Assembly: GCF_016195855.1 (NCBI RefSeq)
Contig: NZ_JACPYU010000023.1
Coordinates: 1 to 64,000, forward strand
Length of the DNA stretch: 64,000 bases
From: Aquabacterium sp.
GTDB lineage: Bacteria > Pseudomonadota > Gammaproteobacteria > Burkholderiales > Burkholderiaceae_C
Direction of reading: 5' to 3'
Shown here one piece after another: positions 20,501 through 28,991 of this stretch. A model generated the notes under the pieces. That model did not search any database. It had not been told where the DNA came from and saw only the letters and a list, made by a program, of their open reading frames with translations. The position numbers were made by a program, and so were the translations under genes. The first letter of the stretch is position 1. Each line of letters begins with the position of its first letter.

Positions 20501-21474
20501 ATGAAAGCGAGCGCATCGTCTGGGAAGACGCCCCCGGTGCGCCCTCGCATGTGGGCGCCTCGCCTGCACAGGCCATCGCCAACCCTTTCCTGGCCGACAT
20601 GGCCCAGGGCCTGCTGGACTGGGGCGTGGCCGACGCCGGCCTCAATGCCTTGCCCAATGACACGGCCTTGCGCTCGCTCATGCGCGTGATCGACACCACC
20701 CGCTGGTCCACCGACCCCTTTGGCCACCAGGGTGAAGAACACCTGGCCCTGCTGGTCGGCCACCCGGTCGTGGTGGTGCGCGCCGTGCTGCGCCTGGAGG
20801 TGCAGGAAGGCACGGACGCGGCCGCCGCCAACGAGCAGGTCATCCCGGTGCGCCTGGGCTCGCTCGCGCAATGGCAGGACGGCCTGCTGGGCTACTTCGT
20901 GGAAGACAACTTCCGCAAGCTGCGCTGCTCGGAAGGCGCCGTGGGCGACCTGGCCCGCGCCTTCGGCCAGCAAGAAGGCTTCCTGCAAGCGGTGGAAGAC
21001 GTGCCCGGTTATGCCGATGACCTCGACAAGCCCGGCGCCCTGCAACCCATCACCCACCACTATGTGGACCGCAGCGGCCTCATCCACGTGCGCCCCAACC
21101 AGGACGTCAACCTCATCCTGCTGGTCGAGCCCCACACCCTGGTGCACGCCACCTGCGGCGTCCTGCCCCGCAAGGAGGTCGGCCTCAAGAAGGAGTGGAC
21201 ACAAGACGCGCTGGCCAAGCTCTCGCCCACCTTCCGCTTCGGCCCCGTGCTGATCGACCCCAAGAACGTGCGCATGCCCGTGGCCGCCGAGCTCAACGGC
21301 ACCTGGAGCTGGGACCACCGCACCGACGTCACCACCTGGGAGAACCTGCCCGTGACCCACGCCACGCAGGACGCGCTCTTCCCGCAGGACCCGCCCGTGG
21401 CCAGCGAAGGCTGGTTGCGCCTGCGCCCGCATGAGGACAACGCCCAGGCCGCATCACAAGGAGCCCAGCCATGA
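17581..21474 (+). CDS. uncharacterised 1297-residue cassette protein
   Basis: GTG start at 17581 overlapping the upstream TGA by three bases, with AAAGGAG just upstream. The sequence is soluble-looking, without signal peptide or membrane segments. Distinct parts are an N-terminal beta domain, a basic middle with KVEMAVPKAKYETLQFKGKAL, an aromatic-rich PWNPLHLDWRIEF stretch near residue 700, an Asp/Glu-rich linker (DWDFGECDFNEDAPKV), and a C-terminal beta region. No catalytic motif is recognised. The third-largest protein in the cassette; its junctions on both sides are overlapping codons. Confidence 0.75.
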   Translation: MSTNSRIAFGVNAAQGLSMQVARTWSETLVRDPRLLVPVHLDVLMVRSEGGTWARTGLFQNDAQKWQQPAPFEDLSQPRAKGAYLMWAPPDALARGRQADGDTQGPLRFAGLPDRWLVLRVAPSSRVAGRRTVRGWVLRGDQPHLPPVPLDQYKEADLAPDGQLSPPVTVMGPEQVKQLNWVGYFDNAEGVMAFHDPLSDVKEGTVSYLVCGWYHDPDNDPLADPDLRSLKDFKQRLADYRWSLPDAMLKEAQEHATRHSDTLTRMGLNVRADTKATRRMGSPLDAATGKTSRMDASTGLKVSSAAWWPRHSMYHGAVVGLGWPTAKLGGSKRSLLDAQGEEVGGPPAASTVKVGLGQTLSEAMGAMIARRQGEPELERLFQAFQLGAINELDEPDGRARVDALLHATTFASAPGGSVTERVWQPPLGEPDPAGVVKEPGKGVFDRYYHNDASGPQRQKAHIGAKAGQSGRAVSQAGREYKVEMAVPKAKYETLQFKGKALQAEERVYQGGISTALKNLGLGSGKTPYRPGRWVDRERPLPRLYTPQDPVIVIEGIKRPYHHGGDGRFSQDGLLGCRLTGSWIKSYRNPVLNRSFNAEDVLDRGVMNGSVPPECENLLNELILLCPGSAPSFLKSAKETAGTRTRAMSATTQSNEVQRIMVHQTNWWAARDPRVDSSATISLSPYTGTLPSSVAFAPPAQPWNPLHLDWRIEFTPSPQGIDDWDFGECDFNEDAPKVPATGSVTPIVIEGRSYLAAGAGKAMASAIRQTLSDALRIGDSGTLDVEAVHAYASGIGREVSRFISGIVPKAGDDGLNAEERAALGDIASALEQMDVLTGGLDGIQKTMRSPTSLQVLRAGFMRILRLRVVDGFGQVLDLAGSSASKPAAPAQIGRSTALEVTGRPELLALPPRFTAPSRLLLRFTDAKGGPDEARSATDKEAEVSPICGYLMPNHLDDALLFFNPDGQDVGVVRRDESERIVWEDAPGAPSHVGASPAQAIANPFLADMAQGLLDWGVADAGLNALPNDTALRSLMRVIDTTRWSTDPFGHQGEEHLALLVGHPVVVVRAVLRLEVQEGTDAAAANEQVIPVRLGSLAQWQDGLLGYFVEDNFRKLRCSEGAVGDLARAFGQQEGFLQAVEDVPGYADDLDKPGALQPITHHYVDRSGLIHVRPNQDVNLILLVEPHTLVHATCGVLPRKEVGLKKEWTQDALAKLSPTFRFGPVLIDPKNVRMPVAAELNGTWSWDHRTDVTTWENLPVTHATQDALFPQDPPVASEGWLRLRPHEDNAQAASQGAQP

Positions 21475-24400
21475 GTGGCGCCAACCAATGGACCCCACTG
21501 GGGCCGGACTGCATCATCGACGGCCAGATGGACGAAGGCGGCGGGCGCGCGCCCGTGTCAGGCCGCGTCACGGCCATCGTGCTGGATGGGGCGACGCTCT
21601 TCGTGGGCACCGCCGGTGGTGGCGTCTGGCGCAGCGACGACGATGGCGTCAACTGGGCCCCGCTGGACGACAAGCAAGCCTGCCTGGCCGTGGGCGCCAT
21701 GGTGCTGGATGCCGCCACCAAGCGCCTGTACATCGCCACCGGCGAAGGCAACAGCGGCGGGCGCATGCAGTTCGGCCAGGGCCTCTTGATCTACGACACG
21801 CAGGCCAAGACCTTCCTGCCGCGCGTCAGCGAGATCCCCGCAGGCACCGGGCCCTTCTTCCGCAAGATCCGAACCAGTGCCATGGTGATCGAGCCCGCTT
21901 TTGGCGGCGGCACCAAGACCTTGTGGATGGCCACCAACGCGGGCGTGTTCCGCTCGACCGACAACGGACAGACCTGGACGCAATCCACGCTCTTGACGGC
22001 CACCACCCAGGCTGCATCGGCCTTGTGCGTGACGCAGGACGTGGGCGGCCAACGCCTGCTTGTGGGCGGCTGGGCCAGCTACACCACCAGCACCAACGAG
22101 AAGAAGGAAGTGATCGTCACCGCCCAGACCAGCGGCGTGTTCGTCAAACGCCCCGACCTGGATTTCGACCTCCTGCCCAAGGACACCCCACCGTCCGACA
22201 AGCTGCCCAAGGAAGGCGTGGGCCGCATCGGCCTGGCTGTGGCGCCGGGCAACACGGCGCGGGTCTACTGCGTGATGGCGCTGAACAAAGGCGCGGGCTT
22301 CCATGGCCTGTACATGTCTGACACCGCGGGCCAGAACTGGACGCGCCGCACTTTGCCCGAAGACGGCGGCAAGGCACTCAAACAGTCCAGCTACAACCTG
22401 GCCATCGCCGTTGACCCCAACGACCCCAACACCCTGATTTTTGGCGAAAAGGCCTTGTGGCGCAGCACCGATGGCGGCATGAGCTGGACCTGCATCTCCG
22501 CGCCCAGCGGCGATTCACCCGGCACCCACTCCGACCAGCACGTGGTCGTGTACGACCCCGCCCACCCCAACCGCGTCTGGCTGGGCAACGACGGTGGCGT
22601 CTGGTTGTCCAACGATGGTGGCACCACCTGGGCCTCGCGCAACCGCGGCCTCAACACCCTGCAGTACTACGCCCTGGTCCACCATGCCGGCGCCGACACC
22701 GTGCTGCTGGCTGGCGCGCAAGACAACGGCACCCAGCGCTTTGCCGGCAACCCCGGCTGGAACCTGGTCGGTTATGGTGACGGCTTCTTCTGCGGCATCG
22801 ATTCGAGCGACCCGCGTTACTGGTACTCCAGCTACGTCTACCGCAACAGCGCGGGCAACCTCAGCGGCATCCAGCGCTCGTCCGAGGCCGGGGCCATCAG
22901 CTCGTGGCGCATCATCACCGATGGCATCGACAGTGCCGAGTACATCGACCAGGCCAACGAGCCCTTCTACGTGCCCTTCGTGCTCGACCCGGTCACCCCC
23001 TCGACCTTGTACCTGGGCACCACGCACCTGTGGCGCAGCACCGACCGGGGCGACACCTGGCAGGCCTTGTCGCAAGACGACGGCACCCGCTTCAGCACCT
23101 TCACCGAAACCGCCGACGTCAAGAAGCCATCGGCCGATGACGGCATCAGCGCCATCTGCGTCGATCCCAACGACAACAAGGTCATCTACGTGGGCACGCG
23201 CCGGGGCGATGTCTTCCAGATCATCATCACCTCCGTGGACGGCCAGGGCACACCGACGTGCATCTGGTCTGTGCGCGGCCAGCCGCCTGCGGTGCCTGCG
23301 GGCCTGCCCGTGGTGACCAACGCGCCCGACGTCGTCAACAAGGCCTACTGCGCCGACCTCGCCGTGCCCAAGCTGGCCGCACCGGGCCCCATGGCCAGCC
23401 GGCCCGTGTACGTGGCCTACGGCAGCGACTACCTCACGGGCACCTTGCCTCAATCGGTGCACAACGGCCGCGTGTGGAAGGTGGACTTCACCAACCGCAT
23501 GCTTCCGGCATGGACGGCACTGGGCTCGGCCCAACTCGATGGCGCCACGCCCGAACCACCCAACATCCCCTTTGGCGTGAACTTCGCCAACGCACTGGCC
23601 ATTGACCCCACCAACGCCCAACACATCTTCGTGGGCTGCCAGAGCGGCGTGTTTGAAAGCACCAATGGTGGCGGCGCCTGGACGGCCTTCTCCACCGGCC
23701 TGCCCAACGCCCCCGTGGTGGACCTGCAGTTCCACCCCACGCGCCGCCTGCTGCGTGCTGCCACCATGGGCCGCAGCGTGTGGGAGCGCCCGGTGGACAC
23801 GATTGCCCCGCCCGACGTCAGCACCGCCGACGTCTTCATCCGCGACAACATCGTCGACCTGGGCCGCTACACCACGCATGCCAGCGACCCGGACCCGCTC
23901 AACCCGCCTGGCCAGGTCAGCTGGCTGGACGGCGTGGACATCAAGGTCGATGCCAAGAGCCTGCTGGGCAACTTTGAAAAGCCCATCAGCACGCAGGACT
24001 ACAGCGGCACCGGCGCCATCGACTACATCAGCTTCCAGCAACTGGAACACGAAGACTTCATCCGTGGCCGGCAGGCCCATGTGTTCGTGCAACTCACCAA
24101 CCGCGGGCCCCAAAAGGCCACGGGTGTGACCGTGCGCCTGTACTGGGCACGCATGAGCGGCGACACCATCCCCGCGCTGCCCGCGGACTTCTGGGGCAGC
24201 TTCCCGGACGGCAACCTGGGCGTGGCGGGTGCATGGCAAGCCATGGGCGCCAAGCAGACCGTGGGCGAGCTGCCTGCGGGCTCACCGCGCATCGCCCAGT
24301 TCGATTTCAGCCCACCCGACGAATCCGTTGACCTGGCGGTGATGGCCGTGATGACCAGCGTGGAGGACCCGCTCAACGGCAGCGGCACCGATGTGGCCAC

Positions 24401-24536
24401 CATCGCGCAGAACAACAAGCATGTGGTGGTGCGGCGCGTGCCCGTCAGCGTGAGCACCGCCGAGATCGTGCTGACCATCCTGGCGGTGGTGGGGGTGGTG
24501 GCGGGTACGGCGGCCATCGTGGCGGCCACGGCTTGA
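21471..24536 (+). CDS. Asp-box (BNR/sortilin-type) beta-propeller with C-terminal membrane anchor
   Basis: 1021 residues; ATGA overlap with the upstream gene and AAGGAG before the ATG. At least seven Asp-box motifs (S-x-D-x-G-x-x-W type) are visible: SDDDGVNW near 55, STDNGQTW near 162, SDTAGQNW near 283, STDGGMSW near 332, SNDGGTTW near 380, STDRGDTW near 522 and STNGGGAW near 730. These mark a BNR/sortilin/VPS10-like propeller used for protein or glycan binding, and by some glycosidases. After a beta domain, the last 26 residues (TAEIVLTILAVVGVVAGTAAIVA) form a hydrophobic anchor. No N-terminal signal peptide, so membrane topology is unclear. It may tether the assembly to the inner membrane. 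Confidence 0.8.
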   Translation: MSGANQWTPLGPDCIIDGQMDEGGGRAPVSGRVTAIVLDGATLFVGTAGGGVWRSDDDGVNWAPLDDKQACLAVGAMVLDAATKRLYIATGEGNSGGRMQFGQGLLIYDTQAKTFLPRVSEIPAGTGPFFRKIRTSAMVIEPAFGGGTKTLWMATNAGVFRSTDNGQTWTQSTLLTATTQAASALCVTQDVGGQRLLVGGWASYTTSTNEKKEVIVTAQTSGVFVKRPDLDFDLLPKDTPPSDKLPKEGVGRIGLAVAPGNTARVYCVMALNKGAGFHGLYMSDTAGQNWTRRTLPEDGGKALKQSSYNLAIAVDPNDPNTLIFGEKALWRSTDGGMSWTCISAPSGDSPGTHSDQHVVVYDPAHPNRVWLGNDGGVWLSNDGGTTWASRNRGLNTLQYYALVHHAGADTVLLAGAQDNGTQRFAGNPGWNLVGYGDGFFCGIDSSDPRYWYSSYVYRNSAGNLSGIQRSSEAGAISSWRIITDGIDSAEYIDQANEPFYVPFVLDPVTPSTLYLGTTHLWRSTDRGDTWQALSQDDGTRFSTFTETADVKKPSADDGISAICVDPNDNKVIYVGTRRGDVFQIIITSVDGQGTPTCIWSVRGQPPAVPAGLPVVTNAPDVVNKAYCADLAVPKLAAPGPMASRPVYVAYGSDYLTGTLPQSVHNGRVWKVDFTNRMLPAWTALGSAQLDGATPEPPNIPFGVNFANALAIDPTNAQHIFVGCQSGVFESTNGGGAWTAFSTGLPNAPVVDLQFHPTRRLLRAATMGRSVWERPVDTIAPPDVSTADVFIRDNIVDLGRYTTHASDPDPLNPPGQVSWLDGVDIKVDAKSLLGNFEKPISTQDYSGTGAIDYISFQQLEHEDFIRGRQAHVFVQLTNRGPQKATGVTVRLYWARMSGDTIPALPADFWGSFPDGNLGVAGAWQAMGAKQTVGELPAGSPRIAQFDFSPPDESVDLAVMAVMTSVEDPLNGSGTDVATIAQNNKHVVVRRVPVSVSTAEIVLTILAVVGVVAGTAAIVAATA

Positions 24537-24537
24537 C

Positions 24538-25161
24538 ATGGACACCAACACATCAGGGCAAGGCAAAAGCGCAACCGTTCCAGCCGAGATCGACCGCTGG
24601 AACTGGGGCGCCTTCTTGCTCAACTGGATCTGGGGCATCGGCAACAACACCTTCATTGCCTTGCTGATGTTCGTTCCCTTCGCGAACATCATCGTCCTCT
24701 TCCTGCTTGGTGCCAAAGGCAGTGCCTGGGCCTGGCGCAACAAGCGCTGGGACAGCGTCGAGCACTTCAAGCGCGTGCAACGCCAATGGGCCAAATGGGG
24801 TGTCCTCGTGTTGGTCGGCGGCATCGTGGCGATGGCCGCGCTGATGTTCACGATCGCCTCGGCATTGAAGACGAGTGAGCCCTACAAGCTGGCCACAAGC
24901 CGCCTGCAGGGCAACCCGCAGGTGCTGACCATGGTGGGCGCACCCATGGTGACCGGTGCACCCATGGGCAAGATCGAAGTGTCTGGCCCCAGTGGCCATG
25001 CCAGCCTCTCGTTCTCGGTGGAAGGCCCTAAAGGCAAAGGCGAAGCCTATGTGGAGGCCGTCAAGGACCTGGGCAAGTGGCAGATCAACCGCATGGCGTT
25101 TGAGGATGAGGCCACAGGGCAGCGGGTGGACCTGAGCGCGGAGACCGGCAGGGGGATTTGA
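24538..25161 (+). CDS. membrane protein with Coa1-like domain
   Basis: 207 residues, ATG one base after the upstream stop, so coupled to the cassette. Residues 20-58 (RWNWGAFLLNWIWGIGNNTFIALLMF...) form an aromatic-rich hydrophobic hairpin seen in DUF2628-like small membrane proteins; a further span covers about 87-110. From SEPYKLATSRLQGNPQVLTMVGAP the sequence follows the cytochrome oxidase assembly (Coa1) domain pattern, predicted to face the periplasm. Coa1 domains occur in many bacterial proteins unrelated to cytochrome oxidase, so a respiratory role should not be assumed. Last gene of the cassette, convergent with the VOC gene. Confidence 0.75.
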   Translation: MDTNTSGQGKSATVPAEIDRWNWGAFLLNWIWGIGNNTFIALLMFVPFANIIVLFLLGAKGSAWAWRNKRWDSVEHFKRVQRQWAKWGVLVLVGGIVAMAALMFTIASALKTSEPYKLATSRLQGNPQVLTMVGAPMVTGAPMGKIEVSGPSGHASLSFSVEGPKGKGEAYVEAVKDLGKWQINRMAFEDEATGQRVDLSAETGRGI

Positions 25162-25196
25162 GGCGGGCGGAGTGATGTGCCCCGCGCGATGAGCGC

Positions 25197-25676
25197 TCAG
25201 CCCCGGTGGGCCGCTTCAATGGCCGCGATGTCGATCTTGCCCATCGTCATCATGGCCTCAAAGACACGTTTGGCCGCCGCACGGTCGGGGTCGGCCATCG
25301 CGGTGGTGAGCGCACGCGGCGTGATCTGCCACGACAGGCCCCACTTGTCCTTGCACCAGCCGCAGTCACTGGCTTGCCCGCCGTTCTGGATGATGGCGTT
25401 CCACAAGCGGTCGGTTTCTTCCTGTGTGTCGGTGGCCACCTGGAACGAGAAGGCCTCGCTGTGCTTGAAGGCGGGGCCGCCATTCAAGCCCAGGCAAGGG
25501 ATGCCCATCACGGTGAACTCGACTGTCAGCACGTCGCCTTGCTTGCCAGACGGGTAGTCGCCCGGTGCGCGGAAGATGGTGCCCACGGTGCTGTCGGGGA
25601 AGGTCTGGGCGTAAAAGCGGGCGGCTTCTTCGGCGGTGCCGTTGAACCACAGGCAGATCGTGTTCTTGCTGACCAT
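25197..25676 (-). CDS. VOC-fold protein, PhnB / 3-demethylubiquinone methyltransferase-like
   Basis: 159 residues from the ATG at 25676 (MVSKNTICLWFNGTAEEAARFY), with GGAGAG just upstream; an in-frame ATG four codons earlier is possible but would sit on that site. The pattern ICLWFNGTAEEAARFYAQTFPDS, then LTVEFTVMGIPCLGLNGGP and DRLWNAIIQNGG with C-terminal CGWCKDKWGLSWQITP is typical of the PhnB-like group of the vicinal-oxygen-chelate superfamily, often mislabelled 3-demethylubiquinone-9 3-methyltransferase. Small, cytosolic; the actual substrate is unknown. Monocistronic. Confidence 0.85.
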   Translation of the reverse strand: MVSKNTICLWFNGTAEEAARFYAQTFPDSTVGTIFRAPGDYPSGKQGDVLTVEFTVMGIPCLGLNGGPAFKHSEAFSFQVATDTQEETDRLWNAIIQNGGQASDCGWCKDKWGLSWQITPRALTTAMADPDRAAAKRVFEAMMTMGKIDIAAIEAAHRG

Positions 25677-25947
25677 GTTGCTCTCCATCCATGACGTCGA
25701 GCAGTTTATCGATGCTTGCCTTGCCGTGTTGAGGAATGGAAGGTTCTTGTAGGGGCTTGCTCTTTGGAGGGCGCTCTCATGTGCCCTCTCGTCACCAGTC
25801 GCCTGCGGGGTGCAATATTTAACTGCTGAGCGTAGACTGACCAAGCAGTGTGTGGGCTGGGTCATTGCTGCTATCGGCAGCGCTTTGTCCCGACCGGCTT
25901 GTTTAGGGCTCTGGTCCTGAAGCACGAAGAGAAAGTTCGGGGGTTCT

Positions 25948-28233
25948 ATGAAACAAAGTACGTTTGTGGCGCGCTGGTTTCCCGTTTTCTCCAGCCTCTG
26001 TCTGGCTTTACTCATTGGGTGTGGGGGCCGTGGCGGTTCCTCGAACACCAGTTCTGCGACACCTACGCAGTACGTTGGGCCACTAACTGCAACACTTTCT
26101 GTTGACAGCACGGATCCCGATGGCGACTCACTTTCCTACGATTGGAAGGTGACAGCAGGGACTCTGTCGGCTACGTCGGGCCGCACCGTGAATTGGACAG
26201 TGCCAGAGGGGGGCGGCGTGCAGTTCGCATATCTGACGGTGTCAGATGGGCGTGGAGGGTATGTGGAGAGAACGCTGTCCTTGGAGCTTGGAACGCCAGC
26301 GCCCCCACCGGTGATACCCAATCCTAGGACGTCGATGTTCCCCGTGGCGACACGCGATACGTTCGAGGGCGCCACATTACGCGGGACGTTCTCGATTGTT
26401 CGAACCTTCGGTACAAGCGCGGTGGGGCGTACCATTTATTTGCCCGGCGAACAATTACGGTTGACGGCGCAATCGCTTCCATACACAAGCGCATACAACG
26501 GGCTAAGCATTGGCGACAACTCCAACCTCTACGGCGACGTTCGATTTCCAAAGTTGCCAATTGGTACATGGCGACACGCGCAGGGTGAATGGACGACTGG
26601 CAAGGACTCTTTGTGGATCCAGAAGATTGTGCCTTCGGATGAGGAGCTGTTCAGGTTATATGGACACATCAATCTCCAGGGCGGTGCCCTTTGCGGTTTG
26701 ATCAGCGAATACAAAGGCAAGGCCATCGCGCCAACCGTTATCTACGCTGGCATGACCACCCAGGTAAATGCCTATGGGGACTACGCGCTCCGTATCCCAC
26801 TTGGAACAACACTGGCGCCGCAAATGACGGTCGTTTGCGAAGGCATCAGAGTGGATGTACCTGTCCCGGTGGATCGCTTGCAAAATCCCACTGAACATGT
26901 CGAGGTCTCTGTCACCCTTAGCAACCGTCCGCCCGTCGTTTCTGCAATTTCAGCGACCGCCAACGGGCAAGCTGTCGGATCGGCTGTTGTCGACGACGCC
27001 GGGGCGACGTCAAACAATGTGCCTCGGAGTGACCAATTCCTAACCTACAAAGGCATCGACACGGGCGACAGCGCCTGCGCCTACTACCTCGCGATTGGCG
27101 CCACCCCGAGTTGTGGTGTGAGGGGTGAGCTGCCGCCGAACGCACTGAAGTTTGACGAATGGAAGCGCATGCGCAAGCTCGCGCCTTACGACGGTACGAG
27201 TCCGGAACTGCGGGCTACCTACGTCAACAGAGTAGACCTGAACTTGGTGCGTGACATGCATGCCGTCAAGAACAACAGTCGTGATTTTGCGTTCTATGTA
27301 TGCAACTACCCGAAGCCTCGGAGCACGTCGGAGAATGATGTGCTGGCTGCGATCGCGGGCGCTCGCGCGGGTAAGAACTTGGTGGCTTGCGTTGCTATGG
27401 ACTACTCAGCCACCGAAGGGACAAATTTCGACCCAACCATCGGCTCCTATAGATCATTCACCAAGTTCTACGTTTTCGGGCCGGGAGGCAATCTCATCAC
27501 GTCGGTGAACCTTGATGGGCGAGGGGAGAAGTACGTGCCAGGGTCCTGCGTTGTGTGCCACGGTGGCTCCGGTTACACCGGCAAGTTTCCGCGAACCACC
27601 TTTCCCATCACGGCCGACAGTAACGGGCCCTCTGCCAGCATCGAAGCTCGCTTCCTGCCCTTCGATCTGGGGAACTACAACTTCTCACCAACGGCTGGCC
27701 TGAGAAAGGCTGATCAGCAGTTAGCACTAAAGCAGATGAATTACCTTGTCCGCGATATTGAAGCCGACTTCTCAGGCTCGAACGTCGCCGGCACTGCGAT
27801 CATGAGCTTGATAGACGGCTGGTACGCCGACAGTCCAAACCGCTTCGTGAACAGCAACCTCGATGAGAGCTATATACCAAGTGGCTGGAGGCCCACTGGT
27901 GCGCTGGCAGCAGCTTCAGCTGATAGCGCCACTGCGCCAAACTTTTATCGTCAGGTGATCGCGAGGTCGTGTCGCACATGTCATGTGGCGTTGCCCAATC
28001 GCGATTGGGACACTACTCGACCACCGGTTGGTGGCGCGCATGTTTGCGGAGGCACGGAGGAACTGAGCCTGAATGCGAAAATGGCCAACTCCAAAGTGAC
28101 CTTCGATCAGTTTTGGTTGACGGCGCAGCAGGTTCCCTCTTTTCGCGCGCTGCTTGGTACGCACTTAGGGTGTGGCCCGGCCGGGATTGGTGTGTTTGCG
28201 CCGTTTCAGGATCCGGCCTTCCCTAGCAACTGA
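25948..28233 (+). CDS. lipoprotein with PKD-like domain and two CxxCH haem-binding motifs
   Basis: 761 residues. The N terminus is a lipoprotein signal ending LALLIGC with Cys25. A PKD/cadherin-like strand pattern follows (STDPDGDSLSYDWKVTAGT and YLTVSDGRGGYVERTLSLE), about residues 50-115. Two covalent c-haem attachment motifs appear at SCVVCH (Cys534, Cys537, His538) and SCRTCH (Cys675, Cys678, His679), so the C-terminal third is probably a dihaem region exposed outside the inner membrane. A Cys-rich middle (DSACAYYLAIGATPSCG) may be disulphide bonded. Codon use is less GC-biased than in flanking genes, suggesting transfer. An electron-transfer or peroxidase-like role is inferred, not shown. 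Confidence 0.8.
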   Translation: MKQSTFVARWFPVFSSLCLALLIGCGGRGGSSNTSSATPTQYVGPLTATLSVDSTDPDGDSLSYDWKVTAGTLSATSGRTVNWTVPEGGGVQFAYLTVSDGRGGYVERTLSLELGTPAPPPVIPNPRTSMFPVATRDTFEGATLRGTFSIVRTFGTSAVGRTIYLPGEQLRLTAQSLPYTSAYNGLSIGDNSNLYGDVRFPKLPIGTWRHAQGEWTTGKDSLWIQKIVPSDEELFRLYGHINLQGGALCGLISEYKGKAIAPTVIYAGMTTQVNAYGDYALRIPLGTTLAPQMTVVCEGIRVDVPVPVDRLQNPTEHVEVSVTLSNRPPVVSAISATANGQAVGSAVVDDAGATSNNVPRSDQFLTYKGIDTGDSACAYYLAIGATPSCGVRGELPPNALKFDEWKRMRKLAPYDGTSPELRATYVNRVDLNLVRDMHAVKNNSRDFAFYVCNYPKPRSTSENDVLAAIAGARAGKNLVACVAMDYSATEGTNFDPTIGSYRSFTKFYVFGPGGNLITSVNLDGRGEKYVPGSCVVCHGGSGYTGKFPRTTFPITADSNGPSASIEARFLPFDLGNYNFSPTAGLRKADQQLALKQMNYLVRDIEADFSGSNVAGTAIMSLIDGWYADSPNRFVNSNLDESYIPSGWRPTGALAAASADSATAPNFYRQVIARSCRTCHVALPNRDWDTTRPPVGGAHVCGGTEELSLNAKMANSKVTFDQFWLTAQQVPSFRALLGTHLGCGPAGIGVFAPFQDPAFPSN

Positions 28234-28285
28234 CAAAGTGCGCAATTCGCATGAAGGAAGTGCCAGCTCCCTGGCTGCAGACCAC

Positions 28286-28987
28286 TCAAGCGTTGTGGGC
28301 CGCTGGCGTGAGGAGCATAGGCAACAGCGCCTGAATGCCCAGTGGTGTCAAGTCGAGTGCCCGTCCATCAACCCGTCTGACCCAGGCCTTCTGGATGAAG
28401 TGTTGAAGCAACTCATCCGCAAGTTGACCAGCCAGGTGATCCTTCCTCTCTGACCAGTCTAGGCAGGGGTAAGCGAAGCGCCGTCCGGACGAGGGCGCCT
28501 TTGGCTGCAGATCCATCTTGCTCAGCCATGCCAGACCTGCAGGTGTGAGTTCATACCCATCCCGGTTTGCCTTCAGCCCCCCTTGCCCATGCAATGCCGT
28601 CAACACGCTGACACCCAACTGCCCAGCCAAATGCCCATAACAGCACCGCGCAAACCGCAGGCGCTTGCGTGTTGGGTGCTCCCACATGCGCTCGTGGATA
28701 GAGCGCTCTGCCACCACGGCAAGCGCCTCAAGAGCATGCGCCACATCTTGATCAGCCAACTGGTAATAGCGGTGCCGGCCTCTGGCTTGGCATACGAGCA
28801 GGCCGGCCTCAAGCAACTTGGACAAATGCCCGCTTGCCGTTGCAGGCGTGACGGATGCGGCCGTCGCCAATTCACCCGCGCTGGCCCATTCACCAGATAG
28901 CAGATAGGCCAGCATCAATGACCGGGCCGGGTCAGCGACCATGGCGGCAACCCGGGCGATACGAGGTTCATGTGCTGTACGCGTCAT
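28286..28987 (-). CDS. ArsR-family transcriptional regulator with C-terminal extension
   Basis: 233 residues from the ATG at 28987. Residues 10-80 form a winged helix (ARSLMLAYLLSGEWASAGELATAASVTPATASGHLSKLLEAGLLV, then RGRHRYYQLAD), as in ArsR/SmtB regulators. The extra C-terminal 130 residues (CCYGHLAGQLGVSVLTAL; CLDWSERKDHLAGQLADELL) match the longer ArsR subgroup found next to monooxygenase-like proteins; the CC pair could sense metals or oxidants. Four bases separate it from the upstream ABM gene, so it is the last gene of a three-gene operon it probably controls. Confidence 0.85.
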   Translation of the reverse strand: MTRTAHEPRIARVAAMVADPARSLMLAYLLSGEWASAGELATAASVTPATASGHLSKLLEAGLLVCQARGRHRYYQLADQDVAHALEALAVVAERSIHERMWEHPTRKRLRFARCCYGHLAGQLGVSVLTALHGQGGLKANRDGYELTPAGLAWLSKMDLQPKAPSSGRRFAYPCLDWSERKDHLAGQLADELLQHFIQKAWVRRVDGRALDLTPLGIQALLPMLLTPAAHNA

Positions 28988-28991
28988 GCCA

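Noticed and set aside
17029..21432. A 1467-residue open frame on the minus strand.
   Set aside because: Antisense to the coupled 1297-residue gene; long antisense frames are expected in high-GC DNA. Composition is His/Gln/Gly/Val-rich with no domains.
24538..25161. Cytochrome oxidase assembly factor.
   Set aside because: The Coa1-like domain alone does not prove that role; no oxidase genes are near and the gene is coupled to the giant-protein cassette.
1521..25161. Contractile injection system or Tc-toxin locus.
   Set aside because: No sheath, tube, baseplate, AAA+ ATPase, Rhs or TcA/TcB-like sequence is visible in the nine genes.
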